Assembly (NCBI RefSeq): GCF_943846705.1
Contig: NZ_OX044366.1
Location: forward strand, 1,922,001 to 1,986,000
Reading direction: 5' to 3'
DNA: 64,000 nt
Origin: an uncultured Pseudomonas sp.
Lineage (GTDB): Bacteria; Pseudomonadota; Gammaproteobacteria; Pseudomonadales; Pseudomonadaceae
Positions 42,762 to 52,439 of this stretch are shown here, piece by piece. The notes below the pieces were generated by a model. It was not told the DNA's origin. It made no database searches and was given only the letters and a program-made list of their open reading frames with translations. Each line of letters begins with the position of its first letter. The stretch's first letter is position 1. The translations under genes were made by a program, and so were the position numbers.

Positions 42762-45077
42762 ATGAAGACTGATGCGAATGTGGTGCGTCTGAGCAAGGCG
42801 GCCCCTGAGCAATCGCCCACTTCACCGGTAGGAAGACTGCCTGTGGCGCTGACAAATGTACGTGACAAAGCGGCGCAACAGCTGAAAGCGGCGTTGCAGG
42901 CGCTGTTTGATAATGCCGACGATACATTGTTCGAGATGGCCGACCGTGCCACCAGCAATGCCGAGCAGAATGCCTTCTTTGAGGCGATGCGCGACCTGCG
43001 CTTGAAGCGCAAAAATATCGAACGAGGCTTTCTGCAGAAGGTCTTTGAAGCCTTCGCCACCCTTAACCAATACGAAATCGGCAAGCCCGCACCCTTGGAT
43101 GCGGTGACCTTTGACACCCTGTCGTTGGTGCAAAACGATGCGCTGGAAGAGTCGGTGGCGCTGGACTCGATGGTGGCCAAGGTCATCAGTCGTGACGCAA
43201 CGGCGCTGAGCCATCTGACTACACGCTTCAACGCCATGGTCAGCAAGAAGCTGGATGACAAGAGCAACCCGGTTGGCCCGACCAGTCTCTGCGAGTTGTT
43301 TCTGGATGCCTGCAGCAGCCTGGGCGTGGAGATCAAGGTCAAGCTGATCATCCTCAAACTGTTTGAGAAGTATGTGCTTAGTGATCTCGATCAGTTGTAT
43401 GCCGACGCTAACCAGGCATTGATTGCTGCGGGTGTGCTGCCTGAGCTGAAGTCCGCACCGGCGCGGCGTAACCCGTCGCGCGCCAATGCTCAAGCGGGCG
43501 GTGCCGGTTCGGATGCGGCGGCTGAGTTGTCGCCTGAGTTTGCTGATGAGAGTGTGCAGGAAGTCTTCGGGGCGCTGCAGGAGCTGCTTTCGCAGGTGCG
43601 CGATACGGCAGTGCCGACGCGTAAGCGGCCAGCGGATGCCATGCCGATTTCCCGCAGTGACCTGATGCGCCTGCTCTCGCACATGCAGCAGCGTACGCCG
43701 GTACAGGTCAGTGACGACTTTGATCTGCGTGAGCAGCTTGAAGGCCTGCTCACCCGTGCCAGTGCCAAAGCCGGCAAGGCGCGAGTGGTCGGTGAGGTTG
43801 ATGAAGATGTCATCAACCTGGTGTCGATGCTGTTCGAGTTCATTCTTGATGACCGTACGTTGCCGGACTCGCTCAAGGCGTTGATCGGCCGCTTGCAGAT
43901 CCCGATGCTGAAAGTAGCGGTGATCGACAAAACCTTCTTCAGCCGTGGCAGTCATCCGGCCCGGCGCTTGCTCAATGAAATTGCCTCGGCTGCTCTGGGG
44001 TGGGGCGAGCAGGATGATGCGCAGCGCGACAGCCTGTATCAGAAGATTGAGCAGGTGGTGCAGCGCTTGCTCAATGACTTTGTTGACGACCCGCTGATTT
44101 TCTCCGAGCTGTTGGCTGAGTTTCTGGCTTTTACCGGTGCCGAGCGTCGGCGTAGCGAGCTGCTGGAGCAGCGTACCCGCGATGCCGAAGAGGGCAGCGC
44201 CAAGGCCGCGTTGGCGCGGCGTGAGGTGGAGCAGGCGTTGAATGCGCGTTTGCTCGGTAAGACCCTGCCAGAGGTGGTGGTGCGCTTGCTGCAGGAGGCC
44301 TGGAGCAAGGTGCTGATGCTCATGTGCTTGAAGCACGGCGTTGAGTCAGCCCAGTGGCAGGCCGCCTTGGCCACTATGGATGACTTGGTCTGGAGCGTTG
44401 AGCACCACGAAGAGCCGCAAGCGCGCATGCGCCTGCTGGAGATGGTGCCGGGGTTGCTCAAGGCGCTGCGAGAAGGCATGGCCAGCGCGGCGTTTGATCC
44501 GTTCGCCACCGGTGAGTTTTTCAGCCAACTGGAGGCCTTGCATGTACAGGCCTTCCAGCGCTTCAAGCGCAGCCTGGTGGAGGAAGGCGCGCAGGCCGAT
44601 GTGCCTGCTCTTGCTGAAATTGATGACCAGCAACGCGCGGCGCTGGCTGAGGTCGGGATTGACCTGCCATTGCTGGAACTGCCGCCTGCAGAGGCCGTTG
44701 CAGAGCCGGCGATGGTCGAGGTAGTTGAGGAGATCATCCTGCTGGCGCCAGGCGAGCTGCGCGTCGCAGAGCCAGAAACCAGCTTGCCTGACGATGATGA
44801 GTCGCTGCTGCTGGTTGATAATCTGCGGGTCGGCAGTTGGCTCGAGTTTCAGGAAGATGAAGAGCATAAGCTGCGTTGCAAACTGGCAGCGGTGATCAAG
44901 CCAACCGGCAAATACATCTTCGTCAACCGCACCGGCATGAAGGTGCTGGAGAAAACGCGCATGGGCCTGGCTGTAGAGTTCCGCCGCAAGGCCATTCGCT
45001 TGCTGGATGACGCGCTGCTGTTTGATCGGGCGCTGGAGTCGGTGATTGGCAACCTGCGTAAACTCAAGGGCACCTGA
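42762..45077 (+). CDS. DUF1631 family protein (second paralogue)
   Basis: The 771-residue protein shares the DUF1631 blocks with the gene at 27394-29763: ADDTLFEMADRATSNAEQNAFFEAMRDLR, QNDALEESV, EDVINLVSMLFEFILDDRTLP, LQIPMLKVAVIDKTFF and HPARRLLNEIA, and the C-terminal SWLEF..NKYIFVNRTGMKV pattern. It is mostly helical with acidic segments, and the C-terminal 110 residues look like a compact beta domain that could be a degenerate PilZ fold. Function unknown. AGGAGA lies six bases before the ATG. It has its own promoter and terminator. Confidence 0.85.
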   Translation: MKTDANVVRLSKAAPEQSPTSPVGRLPVALTNVRDKAAQQLKAALQALFDNADDTLFEMADRATSNAEQNAFFEAMRDLRLKRKNIERGFLQKVFEAFATLNQYEIGKPAPLDAVTFDTLSLVQNDALEESVALDSMVAKVISRDATALSHLTTRFNAMVSKKLDDKSNPVGPTSLCELFLDACSSLGVEIKVKLIILKLFEKYVLSDLDQLYADANQALIAAGVLPELKSAPARRNPSRANAQAGGAGSDAAAELSPEFADESVQEVFGALQELLSQVRDTAVPTRKRPADAMPISRSDLMRLLSHMQQRTPVQVSDDFDLREQLEGLLTRASAKAGKARVVGEVDEDVINLVSMLFEFILDDRTLPDSLKALIGRLQIPMLKVAVIDKTFFSRGSHPARRLLNEIASAALGWGEQDDAQRDSLYQKIEQVVQRLLNDFVDDPLIFSELLAEFLAFTGAERRRSELLEQRTRDAEEGSAKAALARREVEQALNARLLGKTLPEVVVRLLQEAWSKVLMLMCLKHGVESAQWQAALATMDDLVWSVEHHEEPQARMRLLEMVPGLLKALREGMASAAFDPFATGEFFSQLEALHVQAFQRFKRSLVEEGAQADVPALAEIDDQQRAALAEVGIDLPLLELPPAEAVAEPAMVEVVEEIILLAPGELRVAEPETSLPDDDESLLLVDNLRVGSWLEFQEDEEHKLRCKLAAVIKPTGKYIFVNRTGMKVLEKTRMGLAVEFRRKAIRLLDDALLFDRALESVIGNLRKLKGT

Positions 45078-45100
45078 TTAGGCGCTGACGGGTAACAATA

Positions 45101-45134
45101 ACGCCGCTTGGGCCCTGCCTTGGCGGCGTTTTTG
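45101..45134 (+). terminator. Rho-independent terminator after the DUF1631 gene
   Basis: ACGCCGC and GCGGCGT pair around a 15-base loop, followed by TTTT. Confidence 0.8.
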
Positions 45135-45220
45135 CGTCTGCACGGTTATTGGCCTCGGCGGTGTGGTCTTGGCCTGCGGGCGACGCTGCACTAGAGTGGC
45201 CGTTCGATCAAGGAGCTTGT

Positions 45221-45784
45221 ATGCAGCTGGACCCTTCCAGTGGCTGGTGCGACGGCATTCAGCACTGCCCGTCCCCGAACTTCAATCAGCGGCCGCTGGG
45301 TGAGGTTTCGTTGTTGGTGATTCATAACATCAGCTTGCCGCCCGGACAGTTCGGCACGGGCAAGGTCCAGGCGTTTTTTCAGAATCGCCTGGACCCTGAC
45401 GAACACCCTTATTTCGCCAGCATCGCCAGCCTACAGGTGTCCGCGCATTTCTTTATCGAGCGTGATGGTGTCGTCAGCCAATTCGTCTCCTGCAATGAGC
45501 GCGCCTGGCATGCAGGGCAATCACGCTTTGCCGAGCGGGAAAACTGCAATGATTTTTCCTTAGGGATTGAGCTTGAAGGCACCGATGATCTGCCGTTCAC
45601 TGCGCAGCAGTATGTGGCGCTGGTCGAGTTGGTTCAGCAGCTGCAGGCGGCCTACCCAGCCATCACTCTGGAACGCATTTGTGGGCATAGTGATATCGCC
45701 CCCGGGCGCAAGACCGATCCCGGCCCGGCATTCGACTGGCAGGCTGTGCGCCTGGCATTGCAGCAAGACAAGGAGCTGAAATGA
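45221..45784 (+). CDS. ampD: N-acetyl-anhydromuramyl-L-alanine amidase AmpD
   Basis: AmpD cleaves anhydromuropeptides in the cytoplasm during cell-wall recycling; its loss raises AmpR-driven AmpC beta-lactamase. The 187-residue zinc amidase has LLVIHNISLPPG with a zinc His, the SAHFFIERDG segment, and the C-terminal ICGHSDIAPGRKTDPGPAFDW with the second His and the Asp ligand. Also NDFSLGIELEG holds the catalytic Glu. AAGGAG lies five bases before the ATG. The stop overlaps the ampE ATG. Confidence 0.97.
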   Translation: MQLDPSSGWCDGIQHCPSPNFNQRPLGEVSLLVIHNISLPPGQFGTGKVQAFFQNRLDPDEHPYFASIASLQVSAHFFIERDGVVSQFVSCNERAWHAGQSRFAERENCNDFSLGIELEGTDDLPFTAQQYVALVELVQQLQAAYPAITLERICGHSDIAPGRKTDPGPAFDWQAVRLALQQDKELK

Positions 45785-46617
45785 ATTTTCTGGTGCTACT
45801 GCTGGTGCTTTGGGTCGAAAAATTCTCGGCCTGGCGTAAGCGTATTCAACACGACGGCCCTTGGTTGCAGTTATTGACGGCGCTGGAGGGCAAGCCGAAG
45901 TGGGCTGAACGGCCCTGGTTGGCCTTGGCGTTGCTCGTGCTACTGCCGCTGTTGCTGATGGGGCTGATGCTGTTGTTGTTAGAGCCTGTGGCATACGGCT
46001 GGCTGGCGTTGCCGGTGCATTTGCTGGTGGTGATTTACAGCCTGGGGCGCGGTGATCTGCTGGCGGCACTCGGGCCGTTTCGTGACAGCTGGCGCCGTGG
46101 TGATGCCGAGGCGGCGTATCTGGTGGCTCGGCGCGACCTGGCGTTGGAGGCGGACGATGAGAGTGCGCTGTTGCAAAGCGTGCAGGGGCATTTGGTGTGG
46201 CAGGCCTACCAGAGCTTTTTTGCGGTGATCTTCTGGTATGCGCTGCTGGGGCCTGTGGCGGCGCTGGGTTATCGGTTGGTCGCCTTGAGCAGCGAGCATG
46301 CCACTGTCCCGGCGTTGCGTGAGGCCGCCGTACAGCTGCGTCATGGCTGCGACTGGCTGCCAGTGCGTGTGCTGGCCGCGAGCTTTGCGTTAGTCGGTAA
46401 CTTTGCCGGGGTCAGCCGGGCGCTGCTGCATGAGCTGCTCAGCTGGGATATCAGCGCCGCGCAGCTGGTCATCAACACCGCGCGGGCGGCTGGCGAGACG
46501 CCCGCGCCGGTGATTGGTGAAGCCGGTGTCAGCAGCCTGGACGGGCTATGGCAGTTGTTGGTGCGTGCGGCGGTGTTTTGGTATGCGGGGTTTGCCGTGT
46601 GGATCCTGCTTATATAA
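45781..46617 (+). CDS. ampE: Regulatory signalling protein AmpE
   Basis: The 278-residue inner-membrane protein has four membrane segments (for example LVLLLVLWV at the start, LALLVLLPLLLMGLMLLLLE, and a C-terminal FAVWILLI) and the family block RYRLVALSSEH. In E. coli AmpE is associated with AmpD-linked beta-lactamase signalling, mechanism unclear. Overlap ATGA with ampD. Confidence 0.93.
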   Translation: MNFLVLLLVLWVEKFSAWRKRIQHDGPWLQLLTALEGKPKWAERPWLALALLVLLPLLLMGLMLLLLEPVAYGWLALPVHLLVVIYSLGRGDLLAALGPFRDSWRRGDAEAAYLVARRDLALEADDESALLQSVQGHLVWQAYQSFFAVIFWYALLGPVAALGYRLVALSSEHATVPALREAAVQLRHGCDWLPVRVLAASFALVGNFAGVSRALLHELLSWDISAAQLVINTARAAGETPAPVIGEAGVSSLDGLWQLLVRAAVFWYAGFAVWILLI

Positions 46618-46700
46618 GGCCCTCTTATGTATTGAGCCGTGCGGGAGGGTTGTGCGATGCCTGCGGCGTCCAGTTTGCGTGGCAATTGCCGGGCACTAGG

Positions 46701-46722
46701 GCCGCTAACCCACCCTACGAAA
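46701..46722 (-). repeat. Dispersed palindromic repeat, single arm
   Basis: GCCGCTAACCCACCCTACGAA matches one arm of the 8021 and 35113 elements (reverse: TTCGTAGGGTGGGTTAGCGGC). No partner arm found nearby, so it is a remnant or a solo arm. Lies between ampE and the ROK kinase. Confidence 0.6.
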
Positions 46723-46740
46723 GCCGGCGGTCACGGGTAT

Positions 46741-47652
46741 TTAATACCCAGACTTGAGGTCGTCGTTCCACAGCCATGCCGCGCCGCGCACGCCGCTGGA
46801 GTCGCCGTGGCGGGCTTGTAGCAGGCGCGTATTGACCTGATCGGAGAACACGTAGCGTGGTAGCAGCGGGATGACCTCGGAGTAGAGCGCGCTGCTGTTG
46901 GACAGCCCGCCACCCAGGACAATGACGTGTGGGTCAATCAGGTTGATCACCGCCGCAAGGCCGCGCGCCAGTTGCTCGCAATAACGCCCAAGCGCCTGCT
47001 GCGCGGCCGGCTCGCCGGCTTGAGCCGCGCGCGCGAGGGCGCTCGCATCCAGGCCGAGGTTGCTGCGCGCAGCCCAGCCCGGCCCGCTTAAAAAGGTTTC
47101 GATGCAGTCATCCTTACCGCAATAACAGCGCCGGCTCGGGCCGTCCTCATTACGCCGCCAGGGCAGGGGGTTATGCCCCCATTCACCGGCGATGCCATTC
47201 GGCCCGCTGAGCAGTTGCTGATGCACAACCAGCCCGCCACCGACTCCGGTGCCGAGAATTACCCCAAAAACGCTAGCGGCTCCCGCCCCGGCGCCATCGC
47301 AGGCTTCTGAGAGGGCAAAGCAGTCGGCATCATTGGCCAGGCGCACCGGGCGGTTTAAACGCTGCTCAAGATCGCCCTGCAAATCCTCGCCAATTAAACA
47401 TTGGGAGTTGGCATTCTTGATCCGCCCGTGGTCGGGGGAGCGTGTACCGGGAATGCCGACCCCGACGCTGCCGCGCCTTCCCAACTCGTGCTCGCACTCC
47501 TCAACTAAGCGGGCGATCAGCTCGACGGTTTGCAGGTAGTCGCCTTGTGGCGTTGGAGCGCGGCGGCGTAAGAGCTGGCGGCCGTCATACAGGGCAATGA
47601 TTTCGACTTTGCTGCCACCCAAATCAATGCCCAGCTTCAGCGGTGTGTGCAT
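46741..47652 (-). CDS. ROK family kinase, fructokinase (Mak)-like
   Basis: The 303-residue sugar kinase has the ROK motifs: LGIDLGGSKVEIIALYDG (phosphate loop), NDADCFALSEACDGAG (catalytic Asp), GTGVGGGLV, IAGEWGHNPLPW, and the zinc site CYCGKDDCIETFLSG. The GEWGHNPLPW block and zinc motif resemble E. coli fructokinase Mak more than NagK. Two ATGs in tandem; the second has AAGG at six bases. The upstream extension to 47787 has no domain. Sugar specificity is inferred. Confidence 0.85.
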   Translation of the reverse strand: MHTPLKLGIDLGGSKVEIIALYDGRQLLRRRAPTPQGDYLQTVELIARLVEECEHELGRRGSVGVGIPGTRSPDHGRIKNANSQCLIGEDLQGDLEQRLNRPVRLANDADCFALSEACDGAGAGAASVFGVILGTGVGGGLVVHQQLLSGPNGIAGEWGHNPLPWRRNEDGPSRRCYCGKDDCIETFLSGPGWAARSNLGLDASALARAAQAGEPAAQQALGRYCEQLARGLAAVINLIDPHVIVLGGGLSNSSALYSEVIPLLPRYVFSDQVNTRLLQARHGDSSGVRGAAWLWNDDLKSGY

Positions 47653-47874
47653 CATTAACCTTAAGTTACAGAGGTTGAAGTCGATAAGAGGTATACATGG
47701 CGCCATGCTCGGCGGCAATTTTGTGACATTGGTCTCGCCAATCGGGCGGTATCTGGCCGGTTGATCCAAGCGCCGCAGGTCGAGCATTAAGGGACATCTA
47801 GGCGGCCATTAGCCATGCTGAGCAGCCTGTTTGGGACCTGACACAACAACAATAATTAGAACAGGAGACGTCTT

Positions 47875-49905
47875 GTGAAGACCGCGCTGTATCCGGCCAT
47901 CGCGCTAATGAATCGCCTCAGCTTCGGCATGAAGTTCAGCTTGATCAGTGTGCTGTTCTTTCTGCCCATGCTGGTCACCAACTTCTACCTGGTGCGTGAC
48001 TCCTATCGTCAATTCGTCAGCACTCAAGCCGCGCTCGAAAGTATTGACCTGCTTGGCGAAAGCCTGACGCTGCGGCGCAACCTTGAAGATTATGTCGACC
48101 TCATCGAGATCAACTCGGTGATCGGCCAGTCTGGGCAGGCGGGTGATCTGGAGGCGCGCCAGAGCAAGCTCCACGAAACTATCGCCAGTGCCATACAAGG
48201 CATGGTCGCGGTGGTGCGTGATGCGGAGCAGGTCGAGGAGTTTAATAGCGCGCGTGATGGCTTGATTGCCGCATTGGCGGCGGTGCAGCGCGAGACGTCC
48301 TTGCAGGGCAAGAGTGTCCTGGCGGAAAAGCTGCTGGGTTCCTCCCAAGTGTTTATCAAATTGGTCGCCAGCCAGGCAGGCTTGAGCCAAGACCGTCAAG
48401 CCGCTGTGCGGCAGATGGTCGAGCTGATTTCGGCGGATACGCTCAAAGTAACTGCGGCGCTCAGCGAAGGCCGCGCTATGGGGGCTTACTCGCTGGGGCA
48501 GGGCTTCCTCAACTCGTCAGCCAGTACGGCGTTCGACGACCTGCTACTGGAGCTGGAAAAGCTGCATGCCGAGTACGGTCTAAATCTTCAGGCCTCGCTC
48601 AATACTAGCCCTGAAGCGCGTGCCGCGTTGTCGAGCCAGAGCGAGAGCAGCCTGGGCACGCTGAAGAGCATGGCGGTGCTGTTTGAGGACAAGGTGGTTA
48701 TCGCCGACAGCCTGGATATGCCCTGGGCGCAGTTCTACAACGATGTCAGCGCCGCCATGGAGCAAACCTACCAGCTCAATAGCGCCGTGTTGGTGTTTCT
48801 CGATCGGCAGTTGCAGCTGCGCTTGGAAGAGAACCGCGTACAGATGGTGTTGTTGGTGGTCGCTCTGCTGGTGGTGTTCCTGCTGATCGTTTACCTCTAC
48901 AGCGGCTTTTATGTGTCGATTCGCGCCACCCTGAAGAGCCTCGGTCAGGTGATGAACCAGGTGGCGGCGGGCGATATGACCGTCAGCTTCAAGGCGCAAA
49001 GCAAGGATGAGCTGGGTGAGCTGGGCCAGGTGTTCAATGAAACGGTGAGCAAGATTCACCAGTTGATCGAGCGTGTGGGGCAGACGGTGGTCGAGGTTGA
49101 GCGTCAGGCCGAGCGTGTGCAGCAAATCTCCGGGGAAAGTAACCAGGCTGTCGCTGGGCAGCGTGGGCAGATCGACCAGGTGGCCACGGCCATGAACCAG
49201 ATGTCGGCAACCGCCCAAGAGGTCGCCAGCAGTGCGGCGGCGGCGGTGGGCAGCGCACAGAGTGTGAATGATGAAACGGTCAGTGGCCGCGCCCTGGTCG
49301 AATCGCAAGTTGGCAGCATTCAGCGTCTGGCTGGGGAAATTGATCAGTCGGTAGCAGTGATCAACAAGTTGGCCAGCGATAGCGCGTCGATCAGCCAGGT
49401 GCTGGATGTGATCAAGGGCATCGCCGAGCAGACCAACTTGCTCGCGCTCAACGCGGCCATTGAAGCCGCGCGTGCTGGTGAGCAGGGCCGCGGTTTTGCC
49501 GTGGTGGCCGATGAGGTGCGCAACCTGGCCAAGCGCACTCAGCAGTCCACCGAAGAAATCGAGGCGATGATTAGCAAGCTGCAAAGTGGCGTCGGTGCGG
49601 CGGTCAAGTCGATGAGCTCCAGCCACAAGATGGCTGACAGCACGGTCAATGAGTCGGGCAAGGTGCAGCAGGCGCTGGAGAATATCCTTGGGGCCGTGGG
49701 CATGATTGTCGACCAGAACCAGCAGATCGCCACTGCTGCCGAAGAGCAGACGGCTGTGGCGCAGGATATCGACCAGAACATTGTCGAAATCAGCCAGGCC
49801 GGTGAGCGCACTGCCGAAGGCGCTAGCCAGACCGAGCAGGCCAGTCGCGAGCTGTCTGGGTTGGTCGCGCGCTTGAAGCAGTTGATTAGCGCGTTCCGCG
49901 TTTAA
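47875..49905 (+). CDS. Methyl-accepting chemotaxis protein
   Basis: The 676-residue transducer has two membrane helices (about residues 18-40 and 322-345) flanking a ~280-residue helical periplasmic sensor, a HAMP domain (VSIRATLKSLGQVMNQVAAGDMT), methylation helices and the kinase-control tip EQTNLLALNAAIEAAR followed by FAVVADEVRNLAKRTQQS. The ligand is unknown; the long sensor rich in acidic helices suggests a HBM-type four-helix-like domain, which is inference. AGGAG lies about ten bases before the GTG start. A strong terminator follows. Confidence 0.95.
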   Translation: MKTALYPAIALMNRLSFGMKFSLISVLFFLPMLVTNFYLVRDSYRQFVSTQAALESIDLLGESLTLRRNLEDYVDLIEINSVIGQSGQAGDLEARQSKLHETIASAIQGMVAVVRDAEQVEEFNSARDGLIAALAAVQRETSLQGKSVLAEKLLGSSQVFIKLVASQAGLSQDRQAAVRQMVELISADTLKVTAALSEGRAMGAYSLGQGFLNSSASTAFDDLLLELEKLHAEYGLNLQASLNTSPEARAALSSQSESSLGTLKSMAVLFEDKVVIADSLDMPWAQFYNDVSAAMEQTYQLNSAVLVFLDRQLQLRLEENRVQMVLLVVALLVVFLLIVYLYSGFYVSIRATLKSLGQVMNQVAAGDMTVSFKAQSKDELGELGQVFNETVSKIHQLIERVGQTVVEVERQAERVQQISGESNQAVAGQRGQIDQVATAMNQMSATAQEVASSAAAAVGSAQSVNDETVSGRALVESQVGSIQRLAGEIDQSVAVINKLASDSASISQVLDVIKGIAEQTNLLALNAAIEAARAGEQGRGFAVVADEVRNLAKRTQQSTEEIEAMISKLQSGVGAAVKSMSSSHKMADSTVNESGKVQQALENILGAVGMIVDQNQQIATAAEEQTAVAQDIDQNIVEISQAGERTAEGASQTEQASRELSGLVARLKQLISAFRV

Positions 49906-49923
49906 GCGTTCTGCCGTAACGCC

Positions 49924-49957
49924 AAGGCCCAGCATTTGCTGGGCCTTGTCGTTTTCG
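49924..49957 (+). terminator. Terminator between the MCP and tatD genes
   Basis: AAGGCCCAGCA and TGCTGGGCCTT pair around a two-base loop, followed by GTCGTTTTC. Sits between convergent genes; the stem is strong but the T tract is short. Confidence 0.8.
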
Positions 49958-49974
49958 TCTCTCGGGCCGCAGCT

Positions 49975-50769
49975 TTAGGGCGTTACGCCATTCTCCCAGC
50001 CAAACAGCTCGGCTGCGTTGCGGCTGCTGGCGCTGGCCAGTTGTTCAGCACTGATACCGCGCAGTTCGGCCAGTGCAGTGCAGATGTCTGGTAGATGTTC
50101 CGGGCTGTTGCGCTGGTTGGGGTACATGGCTGGGGCCATGTCCGGCGAGTCGGTTTCCAGCACGATGGCCTCCAGCGGCAGCTGTGCCAGCACTTTGCGC
50201 AGACGTAGTGCTTGTGGCCAGGTTGGCGCGCCACCGAGGCCGAGTTTGAAGCCGAGCTTGAGGTATTCGCGGGCTTCCTCGTAGCTGCCCGCAAAGGCGT
50301 GGATGATGCCGCCCCGTGAGGGCTTAAGGCGTTTCAGCGTGGCAATGGTTGCGGCATGGGCGCGGCGCACGTGGAGCAGGGCGGGTAGCTCGAACTCAAT
50401 GGCCAGGGTGAGCTGGGCTTCAAACAGCTGTTGCTGACGCTCGCGATCGAGTTGTTCAAGAAAATAATCCAGGCCGAACTCACCCACCGCGCACAGCTTG
50501 GGATGCCCGGCACAGCGTGCTAGCCAGTCGCGCAGAGCATCCACATGCGCGGGTTGGTGTTCGTCCAGGTACACCGGGTGCAGGCCGAAGGCGGCGTAAA
50601 CGTCATCTTCAGCCAGCGCCAGATCCCACAGGCGCTGCCAGTTGGACTGATGCACGCCAAGCACCACCAGGCGCTCGACGCCGAGGTCGCGACAGCGGCG
50701 CAACAGCGCGCCGCGATCGGCATCGAAGTCGGGGAAATCCAGATGAGTGTGGGTGTCGATCAGGCGCAT
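49975..50769 (-). CDS. TatD family metal-dependent hydrolase
   Basis: The 264-residue protein is a TatD-type amidohydrolase with metal ligands HTHLDF at the N-terminus, GEFGLDYF, HVRRAH, GIIHAFAGSYEEAREYL and the catalytic ETDSPDMAP. Homologues are Mg/Mn-dependent 3'-exonucleases or deoxyribonucleases; this one resembles YjjV. It is upstream of prfC on the same strand but 86 bases away. Confidence 0.92.
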   Translation of the reverse strand: MRLIDTHTHLDFPDFDADRGALLRRCRDLGVERLVVLGVHQSNWQRLWDLALAEDDVYAAFGLHPVYLDEHQPAHVDALRDWLARCAGHPKLCAVGEFGLDYFLEQLDRERQQQLFEAQLTLAIEFELPALLHVRRAHAATIATLKRLKPSRGGIIHAFAGSYEEAREYLKLGFKLGLGGAPTWPQALRLRKVLAQLPLEAIVLETDSPDMAPAMYPNQRNSPEHLPDICTALAELRGISAEQLASASSRNAAELFGWENGVTP

Positions 50770-50855
50770 GGGCAGAGCATCGACGATTTGTCGTTATTGC
50801 GCCAGTTGGCGCCTTACCTCTTGTTGCTACGGCAAGAGGTAAGGCGGACTTCGGC

Positions 50856-52439
50856 TTAGTGGTGTTCGCGGGTGGCGCGGAATTTCACGTCTGGCCAGCG
50901 CTCTTCCATCAGCGCCAGGTTGACCCGCGTTGGCGCCAGGTAGGTGAGGTGGCCGCCGCCATCGAGGGCGAGGTTTTCTACCGCTTTGTTGCAGAATTCC
51001 TCTAGCTTCTTCTTGTCGCTGCACTCGATCCAGCGCGCCGACCAGACGGTGATCGGCTCGTAGCCGCACTCGACTTTGTATTCTTCCTTTAGGCGGCTGG
51101 CGACCACGTCGAACTGCAGCACACCGACCGCGCCGAGGATGATGTCGTTGCTGCGCTCGGGGAAGAACACCTGGGTCGCGCCTTCCTCGGCCAGTTGCTG
51201 CAGGCCCTGACGCAGCTGCTTGGATTTCAGCGGGTCTTTCAGGCGCACGCGGCGGAACAGCTCCGGAGCGAAGTGTGGGATGCCGGTAAAGCCCAGCGCT
51301 TCACCTTCGGTGAAGGTGTCGCCGATCTGGATGGTGCCGTGGTTGTGCAGGCCGATAATGTCGCCGGCGTAGGCTTCCACGAGCATTTCCCGCTCGCTGG
51401 AGAAGAAGGTCAGGGCGTCGCCAATGCGCAGGTCTTTGCCGGTGCGCACATGGCGCATCTTCATGCCCTGGCTGTATTTGCCCGAGCAGATACGCATAAA
51501 GGCAATACGGTCGCGGTGCTTGGGGTCCATGTTCGCCTGGATTTTGAACACGAAGCCGCTGAATTTTTCTTCCACTGGCTCCACGGTGCGCTCATTGGCG
51601 ACACGGGCCAGCGGGCGTGGTGCCCAGTCGACCACGGCGTCGAGCACGTGATCGACACCAAAGTTACCCAGCGCGGTGCCGAAGAACACCGGGGTCAGTT
51701 GGCCGTTCATAAATTCGTCTTGATCGAACTCATGGCAAGCGGCCTGCACCAGCTCCAGCTGTTCGATAAAGCGCTCGTACTCATCGCCCAGGTGGGCGCG
51801 GGCCTCGTCGGAGTCGAGCTTCTCGATGATCTTGGTTTCGGTGCGCTCATGGCCGTGGCCGGCGGTGTAGACGATGATGTAGTCGTCGGCCAGGTGGTAA
51901 ACACCCTTGAAGTCGCGGTAGCAGCCAATCGGCCAGGTAATCGGCGCGGCTTTGATTTTCAGTACGGCTTCGATCTCGTCGAGCAGCTCGATCGGGTCGC
52001 GAATGTCGCGGTCGAGCTTGTTGACGAAGCTGACAATCGGCGTGTCGCGCAGGCGGCACACGTCCATCAGGGCAATGGTGCGTGGCTCAACGCCTTTACC
52101 GCCGTCGAGCACCATCAGTGCGCTGTCCACCGCGGTCAGGGTGCGGTAGGTGTCTTCCGAGAAGTCTTCGTGACCGGGGGTGTCGAGCAGGTTGATCATG
52201 TGATCGCGGTAGGGGAACTGCATCACCGAGGTGGTGATGGAGATGCCGCGCTGCTTTTCCATTTCCATCCAGTCCGAGGTGGCGTGGCGGTCGGACTTGC
52301 GCGACTTCACCGTGCCTGCGACAGAAATCGCCTTGCCCATCAGCAAGAGCTTTTCGGTAATGGTGGTTTTACCGGCGTCGGGGTGAGAAATGATCGCGAA
52401 CGTGCGGCGTTTGGCGACTTCGGCGGCCTGGATGGTCAT
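50856..52439 (-). CDS. prfC: Peptide chain release factor 3
   Basis: RF3 is a GTPase that recycles RF1/RF2 after translation termination. The 527-residue protein has the P-loop ISHPDAGKTTITEKLLL, KQRGISITTSVMQF (switch 1), LLDTPGHEDFSEDTYR (switch 2), and NKLDRDIRDPIELLDEIE. The ATG at MTIQAAEVAKRRTF is chosen from the family N-terminus; the upstream open frame is not supported. Confidence 0.97.
   Translation of the reverse strand: MTIQAAEVAKRRTFAIISHPDAGKTTITEKLLLMGKAISVAGTVKSRKSDRHATSDWMEMEKQRGISITTSVMQFPYRDHMINLLDTPGHEDFSEDTYRTLTAVDSALMVLDGGKGVEPRTIALMDVCRLRDTPIVSFVNKLDRDIRDPIELLDEIEAVLKIKAAPITWPIGCYRDFKGVYHLADDYIIVYTAGHGHERTETKIIEKLDSDEARAHLGDEYERFIEQLELVQAACHEFDQDEFMNGQLTPVFFGTALGNFGVDHVLDAVVDWAPRPLARVANERTVEPVEEKFSGFVFKIQANMDPKHRDRIAFMRICSGKYSQGMKMRHVRTGKDLRIGDALTFFSSEREMLVEAYAGDIIGLHNHGTIQIGDTFTEGEALGFTGIPHFAPELFRRVRLKDPLKSKQLRQGLQQLAEEGATQVFFPERSNDIILGAVGVLQFDVVASRLKEEYKVECGYEPITVWSARWIECSDKKKLEEFCNKAVENLALDGGGHLTYLAPTRVNLALMEERWPDVKFRATREHH

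Noticed and set aside
42822..44336. Long minus-strand frame opposite the second DUF1631 gene
   Set aside because: Antisense shadow; the plus-strand frame has the conserved family blocks.
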